A stretch of 64,000 nucleotides of DNA from Anaerolineae bacterium (lineage in GTDB: Bacteria; Chloroflexota; Anaerolineae; Promineifilales; Promineifilaceae), in the NCBI GenBank assembly GCA_023382655.1, contig JAHDWK010000004.1, forward strand, positions 357,811 to 421,810, given 5' to 3'. The translations under genes were made by a program, and so were the position numbers. This document shows, piece by piece, positions 1 to 7,668 of the stretch. Below the pieces are notes generated by a model. It saw only the letters and a list, made by a program, of their open reading frames with translations. It ran no database searches and was not told the DNA's origin. Positions within the stretch are counted from its first letter, which is position 1. Each line of letters begins with the position of its first letter.

Positions 1-2
1 GC

Positions 3-482
3 AATCTGGTTTCTCATGGTGTGGTGTTTGGTGGCGACTGGGACGGTGAAGCCTGCCCGGATTGGTCAACCCTCCTGGGTCTTTATGCCCATACCAACTG
101 CTTCAATCACTTCTATAACACTAACCTGATCTGGTACAGCGACAATAATGCACGCCTGTTGTGGGAACGGGTAGACGAACTGGTTTATTGTCCCACCTGT
201 GGCGGCAGCCCGCTGAAGCGGTTAGGTGACATTGACGAGAATAACATTGTTGAGTTGACCTACAATGCCAGTGACTGGAACGACTACCGCGTCGAAGTGC
301 GGCAAACAGAGATCAGATTCTTCGTCAACAATGACCTGCGCTTCGTCTACAACACCCAAAATGACCCCGGCGCCATGAACTGGGTCAATGGGCCTTATTT
401 TGGCGTGTTCGCTTCCACAGACGAGTACAGCAATTCCACCGGGCGTTATGAGTACATTAGGGTGACGCCGCTGGACAATTAG
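3..482 (+). CDS. C-terminal part of a LamG/concanavalin-like secreted protein (5' end outside window)
   Basis: The frame is open to the left edge, so only the last ~160 residues are present. The fragment is rich in aromatic and Asn/Asp residues, with alternating strands such as DYRVEVRQTEIRFFVNND and a GPYFGVFAS segment. This pattern resembles the ligand-binding half of concanavalin A-like jelly rolls (LamG / DUF1080-type), where a small ligand or polysaccharide is bound on a beta-sandwich. A CPTCGG pair of cysteines is present near the middle. No catalytic residues can be assigned. A GTG at 21 is only an internal codon; the true start lies upstream. The gene ends just before an inverted repeat at 491-523. 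The fold call rests on pattern only; the function is unknown. Confidence 0.55.
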   Translation, partial: NLVSHGVVFGGDWDGEACPDWSTLLGLYAHTNCFNHFYNTNLIWYSDNNARLLWERVDELVYCPTCGGSPLKRLGDIDENNIVELTYNASDWNDYRVEVRQTEIRFFVNNDLRFVYNTQNDPGAMNWVNGPYFGVFASTDEYSNSTGRYEYIRVTPLDN

Positions 483-490
483 GATTGGTG

Positions 491-523
491 AGAAACCGGG
501 TTTCTTGAAGAAACCCGGCTTCT
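491..523. repeat. Inverted repeat / possible terminator
   Basis: Arms at 491-505 and 509-523 (AGAAACCGGGTTTCT and AGAAACCCGGCTTCT) pair with one mismatch around a TGA loop. It sits directly after the first gene and has no clear T-run, so it is either a weak terminator or a dispersed hairpin repeat. Confidence 0.6.
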
Positions 524-592
524 ATGAAACAAAACCTCGGAGGAAAGCTATGGCTCTTTCCGAGGTTTTGTTGTTTGTGGGAGAGGTTTGTG

Positions 593-3031
593 GTGAGACG
601 CTTGCTGAGGATAAAGCCACTGTGGTGGGGCACGGCCGTGCTCCTATTCATGTTCGCTCTTTCCCTCACCAGCATGACGACCCTGGCCCCCACATTTGAT
701 GAACAGGGTTTCCTCGTGCGCGGTCTGGGTTACGTTCGCGGCGAAAACCGGCACATGCGCGTTGGCCACCCTTTAGGACTAAATGCGCTTAATGCGTCTC
801 TCTTGGTGGGAGATGAACGCATCCAACTGCCAACCGCTGATCCTTCCTGGCAGGAACGTTCTTTTCATCGCCCAGCCGAACTGTTTCTTTGGGAAATAGG
901 AAACGACGTCTCCCTGGTCATGTTTCTGGCGCGGCTGCCCAGCATCTGGTTGGCGCTGCTGCTGGCGGCGGTGGTGGGACGGTGGGCGTGGCGCATGTCA
1001 CACCGCCAATGGGCAGGGCTGCTGGCGCTGACGTTGATCGCCCTTGACCCTAACATTCTGGCAAATGCCCAGTTAGCCACCACCGATTTGGGGCTGGCGC
1101 TGGGGGCGGCGGTAGCCGGGTTTACGTTGTGGCGCTATTGGGTGCGGCCGACTATCCTTAATGTACTCCTCGCCGGTATTGGCTTTGGTCTGCTACAAAA
1201 CACCAAATTCACGGCCGGGCTGTTCGTACCCCTGTTCGCCCTGGTAATTGTCGCTGGCATGGTAGTACAGTGGCGACACAACCAGCGAGGACATCTCCCC
1301 TTTCCCTGGCGCACTGTTTTACTTTTTATCCTCATTTACCCGCTGGCTGCCTTATTGACGCTGTGGGCGGCGTATGGCTTCCAGGTTGGTAAATTGCCCG
1401 CCGAATTACCCACTTTCCCACAGTTAGCCGGGTTAACCGTGCCACTATCCCACCACATTGAGCAGCTTTTGGACATCGGCGGGCGGCTGCAAGTGGAGAC
1501 GCCTTCTTTTCTGATGGGGCAATACAGCAATACGGGCTGGTGGTACTACTTCCCGATGGCCTTCCTGCTAAAGACGCCGTTGCCGATTTTGGTGCTGCTG
1601 GTCACGGCCGTTATCCTGCGCCTGGTGTCTTACCTCTCCCAAATCCGCAGCCCGAAACCCGAAACCCGAAGCCCGAACACGCCTCACGCATCACGCATCA
1701 CGCATCACGAATTACACTCCCCCCTCTTCAACGATGCTGCCTTGCTCATCCCCGCCTTTGGCTATTTTGCCTTCGCCCTGACCAGCGAGATCAACCTGGG
1801 TTATCGCCATTTGCTGCCGGTGCTACCGTTTACGGCCGTGTTCATCGCCCATGCCTTTGCCGGAATCCGAAATCCGAAGTCCGGGGCCCGAAGTCCGATT
1901 ACCGATTACCGATTACCGATTACCTTTTCCGCTACGCTCACCCTGCTCGCCCTCATCACCCTCTGGATTCACCCCCACTACCTGAGCTACTTTAACCCGC
2001 TGGCCGGCGGGCCAGAGAATGGCTGGCATTATCTGGTGGACAGCAACACAGATTGGGGGCAGGATTTGAACAAGTTACCGGCATGGATGGAGGCGAATGA
2101 AGTAGAAGAAGTGTGGCTGAGTTACTTTGGGGAGGCGCGGCCTGATTATTACGGCATTGCCTACAAAGGATTAGACAGTTGGCCGCCGCGATTGATGAAT
2201 CCAGAGGCACGGCCGTATTACCCTACCGACCCTGCCCCTGGCATTTACGCCATCAGCGCCACTAACCTGCAAGGCGTTCACTTTGCCGACCCTGATCAAT
2301 TTGCCTGGTTCCGCGAGCGGGAGCCGCTTGCCAAAATCGGGTACAGCATCTTCCTGTATGAAGTCCTGGCTACCGGTGGCTCGGTAGATGTGGTGCTGGC
2401 CGGTTTGCAGTTGGATGATATACATCCTGCTGATTATGCACAATTCAACAGCAATGATATAACACCACGATGGGTTGACCTGGAAACGGCCGTGATTGTG
2501 CCTGATTCGACACGGCGCTGGCTGGTAGTGGGACGGGACACGGCCGTTGCCCCCACCATCGCCGCTCTGATCGAATCATGGTTATTGCGTGTGGAGCGGG
2601 AGGAATACCTGCTATACCAGATACCACCCCTCACCGTGCCGGAGGTATCACCACTGGCGCTGTTTAGCCTGGACGAGGGAACGGTGGGATTGATGAGCGC
2701 GTTTGTGGACACGGCCGTGACCAACCACACCCTCCGCCTTAACACCGCCTGGCAGCAAAAGGGCAACCCCCAGCCCGTCAAAATTTTCATCCATTTGCTG
2801 GACGCCCAGGGCAACATTGCCGCCCAATGGGATGGTCTGGGCGCAGCCTGGGAAGGGTGGCACACCGGCGACGCCCTGCTGCACACCCACACCATTCCCC
2901 TGCCTGCCGATCTCCCCCCTGGTGCGTACGAGATACGTCTGGGTCTCTACCACCCCCAAACCAACCAGCGCTGGCTGACAGAAACGGGCGCGGACTATCT
3001 GATTTTAGAGGAAGTTGAGATTGGAGATTAA
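593..3031 (+). CDS. GT-C glycosyltransferase, GT39/PMT-like, with C-terminal beta-sandwich
   Basis: Predicted polytopic membrane glycosyltransferase of the protein O-mannosyltransferase/ArnT superfamily, which uses a lipid-linked sugar on the outer face of the membrane. An N-terminal hydrophobic segment is followed by an extracytoplasmic loop with an acidic motif (APTFDEQGFLVRG), then about ten hydrophobic segments to residue ~480. A soluble C-terminal part ends in a beta-sandwich with IFIHLLDAQG, shared with the other two GT39 genes here. Two low-complexity linkers (1641-1714 and 1861-1924) are made of 7-bp tandem repeats that stay in frame. The start at GTG 593 is preferred: GGGAGAGG lies six bases upstream, whereas ATG 524 is adjacent to a hairpin arm and has no ribosome site. 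It ends 17 bp before the next GT39 gene. Donor and acceptor cannot be told. Confidence 0.8.
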   Translation: MRRLLRIKPLWWGTAVLLFMFALSLTSMTTLAPTFDEQGFLVRGLGYVRGENRHMRVGHPLGLNALNASLLVGDERIQLPTADPSWQERSFHRPAELFLWEIGNDVSLVMFLARLPSIWLALLLAAVVGRWAWRMSHRQWAGLLALTLIALDPNILANAQLATTDLGLALGAAVAGFTLWRYWVRPTILNVLLAGIGFGLLQNTKFTAGLFVPLFALVIVAGMVVQWRHNQRGHLPFPWRTVLLFILIYPLAALLTLWAAYGFQVGKLPAELPTFPQLAGLTVPLSHHIEQLLDIGGRLQVETPSFLMGQYSNTGWWYYFPMAFLLKTPLPILVLLVTAVILRLVSYLSQIRSPKPETRSPNTPHASRITHHELHSPLFNDAALLIPAFGYFAFALTSEINLGYRHLLPVLPFTAVFIAHAFAGIRNPKSGARSPITDYRLPITFSATLTLLALITLWIHPHYLSYFNPLAGGPENGWHYLVDSNTDWGQDLNKLPAWMEANEVEEVWLSYFGEARPDYYGIAYKGLDSWPPRLMNPEARPYYPTDPAPGIYAISATNLQGVHFADPDQFAWFREREPLAKIGYSIFLYEVLATGGSVDVVLAGLQLDDIHPADYAQFNSNDITPRWVDLETAVIVPDSTRRWLVVGRDTAVAPTIAALIESWLLRVEREEYLLYQIPPLTVPEVSPLALFSLDEGTVGLMSAFVDTAVTNHTLRLNTAWQQKGNPQPVKIFIHLLDAQGNIAAQWDGLGAAWEGWHTGDALLHTHTIPLPADLPPGAYEIRLGLYHPQTNQRWLTETGADYLILEEVEIGD
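1641..1714. repeat. In-frame 7-bp tandem repeat tract
   Basis: Degenerate heptamers of CGAAACC type run into ACGCATC-type units. They encode an Arg/Ser/Pro/His/Thr-rich cytoplasm-side linker (RSPKPETRSP, HASRITHH) between membrane segments. Confidence 0.8.
1861..1924. repeat. In-frame 7-bp tandem repeat tract
   Basis: Units of the CCGAAGT/CGATTAC kind, with three perfect consecutive CGATTAC copies near the end, encode a linker (RNPKSGARSPITDYRLPIT) in the same glycosyltransferase. Confidence 0.8.
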
Positions 3032-3048
3032 GAGATTGAGCAATTGCC

Positions 3049-5205
3049 ATGTCTGACCGTCACCCTGTCACCGTCTCACCCCGTCACCTTGTCCTCCTCT
3101 TACTCCTCATCGTGGCGCTGGCAGCCGGCCTGCGCTTCTGGCGGCTGGCGGAGATGCCGCCCGGCTTTTATCACGACGAAGCATACAACGGCCTGGACGC
3201 GCTGTCGCTCGTCCAGGGCAAAACGTTCCCTCAATTTTACGAAGGGTGGGAACTGTACCAATATGATGCCCATGCCAACCGCCCCCCGGCGGAAACGAGA
3301 TGGCCGATCTTTTTTGAGGGAAACTACGGCCGTGAACCCGCTCACATTTACCTGATGGCGCTCAGCATCAAACTATTGGGCGCGACCCCCTTTGCCATCC
3401 GCGCTGTGCCTGCCCTTTTGGGCACGCTGGCCGTACTGACCACCTTTCTGGCGGCAAAGGCGTTATTTGAGATTAGAGATTCGAGATTGGCGATCACGTA
3501 TCACGCATCTCGCATCACGCATCACGGGTCACGGATTACGGATTACCGATCACCGATTACCATCCTCACTCCCCTCGTCGCTGCCTTCACCCTGGCCGTT
3601 CTTTTCCCCGCCATCCACTTCAGCCGCTTCGGCCTGCGCATGATGGTCTTCGTTTTCGTCGAAACCCTGGCCATCACCTGCTTCTGGAAAGGGGTAAATA
3701 GTAGCAGGTGGCCGGTGGCCGGTGGCACGTCACCCCCTCACCGTGTCACCTTGTCACCCCTTCACCTGCTCACCCCCTCAACCCTCTGGTTCATCGCCGC
3801 CGGGTTTCTGTTAGGGTTGGGTATTTACACCTACGCTGCCGGGCGGCTGCTGCCACTATTGTTTGTTTTATTTGTGCCGTTCTGGTTTTGGCGGGAACGG
3901 GGAGCCGCCAGGCAGCAGTGGCTCAATGTGGGGCTGATGGCGGGTACCGCCGTACTCACCGCCGTCCCCCTCCTCCTTTACTTCTGGCGCTATCCCTACT
4001 TCTTCGTCTTTCGCATGGCTTACGTCAGCAACCGGGGTGTCGGGGCAATAGAAGGTAAACCCTGGCTAACCTGGCTGACAAACGTCTGGCGGGTAATCGC
4101 CGGGCTGTTCTGGCAGGGGGAAACCCATTTGCGGCACAACTTACCCGGACGGCCGTATCTCGATCCCCTACAAGCCATCCTCTTTCTCACCGGTCTGGCC
4201 GCCCATCTCAAACGACTGCTCCACCCGCGCCTCTTTTTCCTCTACCTCTGGCTGCTGGTCATGCTGCTGCCCACCATCCTCAGCGGCGATGCCCCCCACT
4301 TTGGCCGCATGTCCGGCGCGGCCCCCGTCATCGCCATTTTTGTGGGACTTGGTTTCGATTGGGTTTTTTCAGTAAGCAGTAAACAGTTAGCCGTGAGCAG
4401 TAAGGGTTCCAGCAACAAACTGTTCACTGCTTACTGTTTACTGCTCACTGTTCTCCTGTTAAGCGCCGCCCTCACCACCCATGCTTACTTCGTCCGCTAT
4501 GCAAATCACCCCCAACTGGCCGCCGATTTTTACCAGCCGGAGTGGGAAATGGGGGAATACGCGGCCAGTTTGGGTGCAGACACGGCCGTTTACCTCACCC
4601 CTACCCAGGAAGAGTTAGCCACGCTCTACTTTGCGTTGGGCGGCCCGGAGCGGCTGCAAAACTACGCTGGAGAAGCGGGGGCTGTGCCCTTAGGCATACC
4701 AGGGCAACAGACGTTGTATTTGATACGGCCGTATGCCATCACCAGCTTACAAAATCTACAAAACGCTTTTCCCACCGGCATTCTTGGTGAACCGGGCAAT
4801 GGCTACATTCCCTTTACTGTTCCAGCAAACCTTCCACGCCAGTTAGCAGAAGATGAAAGCAACCATCTTTTTGGCGACCAGATTCGGTTGGTGGGCTGGA
4901 CGGTGGAGCAGCGAGAAGGAGGTACGGCCGTGACCCTCATTTGGGAAGCGCTCACCAACATCAACCAGGATTACACCGTCTTTGTGCATCTGTTGGGGGC
5001 CGACGGCCGTCCCGTTGCCCAACAAGACCGCCAACCCGGCGGCCACCCTACCAGCAATTGGCGGTCCGGTGAATGGGTCATGGACACCTTTGTGATCCCC
5101 CATCCAGCCACCACCAACCCGGACGACATGACCATACAAACCGGCTTTTACTACCTGCCCACTCTGGAACGCCTGGGCGAAGCGGTTATAATCGGGCAAC
5201 CATAA
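3049..5205 (+). CDS. GT-C glycosyltransferase, GT39-like, with C-terminal beta-sandwich
   Basis: Membrane glycosyltransferase of the same superfamily as the gene before it, 718 residues. After a first membrane helix (LVLLLLLIVALAAG) comes the acidic loop motif FYHDEAYNG, typical of GT-C active sites, then about ten hydrophobic segments. Three linkers come from repeat tracts: RDSRLAITYHASRITHHGSR, the SPPHRVTLSPLHLLTP region, and the SVSSKQLAVSSK region. The soluble C-terminus includes VFVHLLGADGRPVAQQD, matching the other GT39 genes in this window. The first 13 codons (RHPVTVSPRHL) are themselves repeat-derived, so translation could begin slightly further in. It is co-directional with its neighbours, 17 bp after the previous gene and 35 bp before the next. 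The substrate is unknown. Confidence 0.8.
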   Translation: MSDRHPVTVSPRHLVLLLLLIVALAAGLRFWRLAEMPPGFYHDEAYNGLDALSLVQGKTFPQFYEGWELYQYDAHANRPPAETRWPIFFEGNYGREPAHIYLMALSIKLLGATPFAIRAVPALLGTLAVLTTFLAAKALFEIRDSRLAITYHASRITHHGSRITDYRSPITILTPLVAAFTLAVLFPAIHFSRFGLRMMVFVFVETLAITCFWKGVNSSRWPVAGGTSPPHRVTLSPLHLLTPSTLWFIAAGFLLGLGIYTYAAGRLLPLLFVLFVPFWFWRERGAARQQWLNVGLMAGTAVLTAVPLLLYFWRYPYFFVFRMAYVSNRGVGAIEGKPWLTWLTNVWRVIAGLFWQGETHLRHNLPGRPYLDPLQAILFLTGLAAHLKRLLHPRLFFLYLWLLVMLLPTILSGDAPHFGRMSGAAPVIAIFVGLGFDWVFSVSSKQLAVSSKGSSNKLFTAYCLLLTVLLLSAALTTHAYFVRYANHPQLAADFYQPEWEMGEYAASLGADTAVYLTPTQEELATLYFALGGPERLQNYAGEAGAVPLGIPGQQTLYLIRPYAITSLQNLQNAFPTGILGEPGNGYIPFTVPANLPRQLAEDESNHLFGDQIRLVGWTVEQREGGTAVTLIWEALTNINQDYTVFVHLLGADGRPVAQQDRQPGGHPTSNWRSGEWVMDTFVIPHPATTNPDDMTIQTGFYYLPTLERLGEAVIIGQP
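3469..3561. repeat. In-frame 7-bp tandem repeat tract
   Basis: AGATTNG-type units change into TCACGCA and then GGATTAC/CGATCAC units. The tract lies within the second glycosyltransferase and encodes a Ser/Arg/Ile/Thr/His linker without breaking the frame. Confidence 0.8.
3702..3780. repeat. In-frame 7-bp tandem repeat tract
   Basis: GGTGGCC-type units are followed by CACC-CCT/TCACCTT-type units, again inside the glycosyltransferase, in a loop before a membrane helix (LWFIAAGFLLGLG). Confidence 0.7.
4370..4454. repeat. In-frame 7-bp tandem repeat with inverted arm
   Basis: CAGTAAG-type heptamers (4370-4408) are mirrored by CTTACTG/CTGCTCA-type units (4420-4454), so the tract could fold as a long hairpin. 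It stays open in the gene's frame. Confidence 0.8.
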
Positions 5206-5240
5206 CCCCATACTGACCAGCAAGAAAAGGAGGCTGCCTG

Positions 5241-7025
5241 ATGCTCCTTGAGCAGTGGCTCATCTTTGGCACATTATTATTCACGCTCATTTTGTTTATC
5301 AACGGCCGTTGGCGATACGATGTCGTCGCCCTGATCGCCCTGTTGATCGTCACCCTGACCGGACTGGTGCCGGCCGACCAGGCATTCAGCGGTTTCAGCA
5401 ACCCGGCAGTAGTCACAGTAGCGGCCGTGTTGGTACTCAGTCGTGGTCTGCAAAATTCCGGCCTGGTAGACCTGATCGGCCAACAGTTAGCGCGTTTGGA
5501 AGGAGGCGTCTTGGTGCAATTGGCCGTTCTGACCGGTATTTGCCTGACACTATCCGCCTTCATGAACAATGTGGGCGCGCTGGCGCTGCTTTTACCCGTC
5601 ACCCTACAATTAGCCGCCCGCCGCAACATGTCACCTTCCATCTTCCTCATGCCCCTGGCCTTTGCTTCACTCCTGGGCGGCATGACCACGCTCATTGGCA
5701 CACCGCCAAATATCATTGCCTCTTCATTCCGGGAACAGAACGGCGCACCACCCTTTAACATGTTTGACTTCACGCCCGTCGGCCTGGGAGTGGCTCTCAC
5801 CGGTCTCGCCTTCATCGTACTGGTCGGCTGGCGGTTAATCCCCCAACGACGCAGCCAGAGCCAGACCGGCGTCATGTTCGAGATTGAAACCTATACCACC
5901 GAAGTACGCCTGTCCCCAGAGTCCAAATTGATCGGCAAGCGGCTGCGCGAAATCAACCAGGGAGTGAATGCCCAACTAACGGTGGTCGGTCTGGTGCGCA
6001 ATGGCGAGCGCATGTTGGCCCCTTCGCCCCAAATCGTTTTTCAACAGAACGACATCTTAATCATCAGCGCAGACACAGCGAACCTGGAAAAACTCATCAA
6101 CGGTACCGGGTTAAAGCTGGTTGGCAGCGAGAAAATAACACGGGCCGACCTGGAATCGGATGAAGTGTCCTTGATCGAGGCGGTGATCATGCCCAACTCC
6201 TTGATGGTGGGCGAAACCGCCTTCAGCCTGAATCTGCGCCAACAGCATGACGTAAACTTGCTGGCAATTGCCCGCCAGGGTGTGCGCTTAGGGGCGCGGC
6301 TCGACCGTATTCGCTTTCAAGTTGGGGATGTGCTGCTGCTGCAAAGCCATACTGGCGCGGCCAAAGATGTGTTGGCTACACTGGGTTGTTTACCCCTGGC
6401 CGCACGGGACTTGCGCATTGGGCAGCCCCGCCGGCTTATGCTGGCCCTGATTATCTTTGGCGGTGCTTTGCTGGCGACAACATTCGGTCAGGTCGCGGTG
6501 CAGGTAGCTTTTTTGGGCGCTGTAGTGGCGATGTTATTAGCCCGATTGTTGACTTTGCGTGAGGCTTACGACAGTGTGGATTGGCCCATTATCGTTTTGC
6601 TCGGCGCCATGATCCCGCTGGGGGTGGCGCTGGAAACAACAGGCGGGGCACAACTGATTGCCGAGGGTCTGCTCCAGATTACCGACGCTCTGCCGCCCGC
6701 GGTAATTCTGGTGGTGATGGTGGTGGCCACGATGTTCCTGTCTGATCTGGTCAATAATGCGGCGGCGGTAGTCGTGATGGCCCCCATTGGCATCAGTATT
6801 GCCGACGGGTTGGCTGTCTCAGTTGATCCTTTCTTGATAGCCATTGCATTAGGCGCTTCCTGTGCATTTCTGACGCCTATTGGTCATCAGTCTAACACTC
6901 TGGTGATGGGGCCTGGCGGCTACCGATTTGGCGACTACTGGCGCATGGGGCTGTTACTTGAGATTATTGTAGTCCTGGTGGCTACACCGCTTATTTTATT
7001 TTTTTGGCCTTTGCTGCCTGCATGA
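5241..7025 (+). CDS. SLC13/DASS-family permease with two RCK_C (TrkA-C) domains
   Basis: Putative anion symporter of the inner membrane (SLC13/CitM-like; family substrates include dicarboxylates, citrate, sulfate and phosphate). The 594 residues contain an N-terminal membrane half (about residues 1-205), two soluble TrkA-C/RCK_C-like domains (about 213-295 and 305-390), and a C-terminal membrane half. Both halves carry the family's re-entrant signature with an Asn-rich turn: AFMNNVGALALLLP followed by LIGTPPNIIAS, and LVNNAAAVVVMAPI followed by FLTPIGHQSNTLVMGPG. A strong ribosome site (AAGGAGG) precedes ATG 5241. The central cytosolic RCK_C pair is typical of bacterial SLC13 members and may sense a ligand. 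It is flanked by glycosylation genes, which do not point to a substrate. Confidence 0.88.
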   Translation: MLLEQWLIFGTLLFTLILFINGRWRYDVVALIALLIVTLTGLVPADQAFSGFSNPAVVTVAAVLVLSRGLQNSGLVDLIGQQLARLEGGVLVQLAVLTGICLTLSAFMNNVGALALLLPVTLQLAARRNMSPSIFLMPLAFASLLGGMTTLIGTPPNIIASSFREQNGAPPFNMFDFTPVGLGVALTGLAFIVLVGWRLIPQRRSQSQTGVMFEIETYTTEVRLSPESKLIGKRLREINQGVNAQLTVVGLVRNGERMLAPSPQIVFQQNDILIISADTANLEKLINGTGLKLVGSEKITRADLESDEVSLIEAVIMPNSLMVGETAFSLNLRQQHDVNLLAIARQGVRLGARLDRIRFQVGDVLLLQSHTGAAKDVLATLGCLPLAARDLRIGQPRRLMLALIIFGGALLATTFGQVAVQVAFLGAVVAMLLARLLTLREAYDSVDWPIIVLLGAMIPLGVALETTGGAQLIAEGLLQITDALPPAVILVVMVVATMFLSDLVNNAAAVVVMAPIGISIADGLAVSVDPFLIAIALGASCAFLTPIGHQSNTLVMGPGGYRFGDYWRMGLLLEIIVVLVATPLILFFWPLLPA

Positions 7026-7041
7026 GATCGGGAGTTTGAAA

Positions 7042-7608
7042 ATGGAAATTAAAGCGTTAACGGCCGTCCACATCCCCCACATTCCCTCTGCTATTTCCGG
7101 TTACCAGACCGCCGAGATTTATCAGGTGGGTTATGACGAAGGAGATAGGGAAACGGCCGTCACCCTTACCCTGACCACCCTGCCCCAACCCATTTACAAA
7201 CGTTTTCCGCCGTTGGATCAGGACGACCTGGAACGGTATACGGCCGTTCCCGCACAAGGCTTCTCCTTTGGCCTGTTCAACCAGGAAACCCTGGTGGGGG
7301 TCGCGCTGGCCGAACAGATGCATTGGAACAACAGCCTGTGGGTGTGGGAGTTTCACATCGCCGGGGGGTATCGCGGCGAAGGTTGGGGGCGGCTGCTGAT
7401 GACCAGGCTCATTGCCCAGGCACAGGCCGCCGGGCTGCGCACCATCGTCTGCGAAACTCAAAACACCAATGTGCCCGCCATCCGCTTTTACCGGCGCATG
7501 GGCTTCCGCGTGGAAGGTATAGACATCTCCTACTACAGCAATGATGACCTGAACCCCGACCGCGAAGTGGCGGTGTTTATGAAGCGGAGATTGGAGGCGG
7601 GAGATTAG
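7042..7608 (+). CDS. GNAT-family N-acetyltransferase, streptothricin-acetyltransferase-like
   Basis: Cytosolic acetyl-CoA-dependent N-acetyltransferase. The GNAT core is in the second half: a substrate strand (LWVWEFHIAGGYRGEGWG) leading into the acetyl-CoA P-loop (R/Q-x-x-G-x-G/A equivalent YRGEGWGRLL), then ETQNTNVPAIRFYRRMGF, a signature seen in streptothricin acetyltransferases and relatives. The antibiotic substrate itself is not implied, as many of these act on lysine or other amines. ATG 7042 is preferred over TTG 7036 because GGGAG lies seven bases upstream. The last codons and the stop (EAGD, TAG) lie in a GGAGATT-type repeat tract. Confidence 0.8.
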   Translation: MEIKALTAVHIPHIPSAISGYQTAEIYQVGYDEGDRETAVTLTLTTLPQPIYKRFPPLDQDDLERYTAVPAQGFSFGLFNQETLVGVALAEQMHWNNSLWVWEFHIAGGYRGEGWGRLLMTRLIAQAQAAGLRTIVCETQNTNVPAIRFYRRMGFRVEGIDISYYSNDDLNPDREVAVFMKRRLEAGD

Positions 7609-7646
7609 GAGATTGAATCTCTCAATCTCCTAATCTCCAATCTCAT
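7586..7646. repeat. 8-bp tandem/inverted repeat, includes the stop codon of the GNAT gene
   Basis: GGAGATTA-type units are followed by the inverted AATCTCC-type units, giving a long imperfect hairpin. It supplies the last codons and stop of the preceding gene and most of the gap to the next. Confidence 0.8.
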
Positions 7647-7668
7647 CCCCCTGATAAGGAACAAGAAT

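Noticed and set aside
524..592. Longer start (ATG 524) for the first GT39 gene
   Set aside because: It begins next to a hairpin arm and has no ribosome site; GTG 593 has GGGAGAGG at good spacing and leads directly into the first membrane helix.
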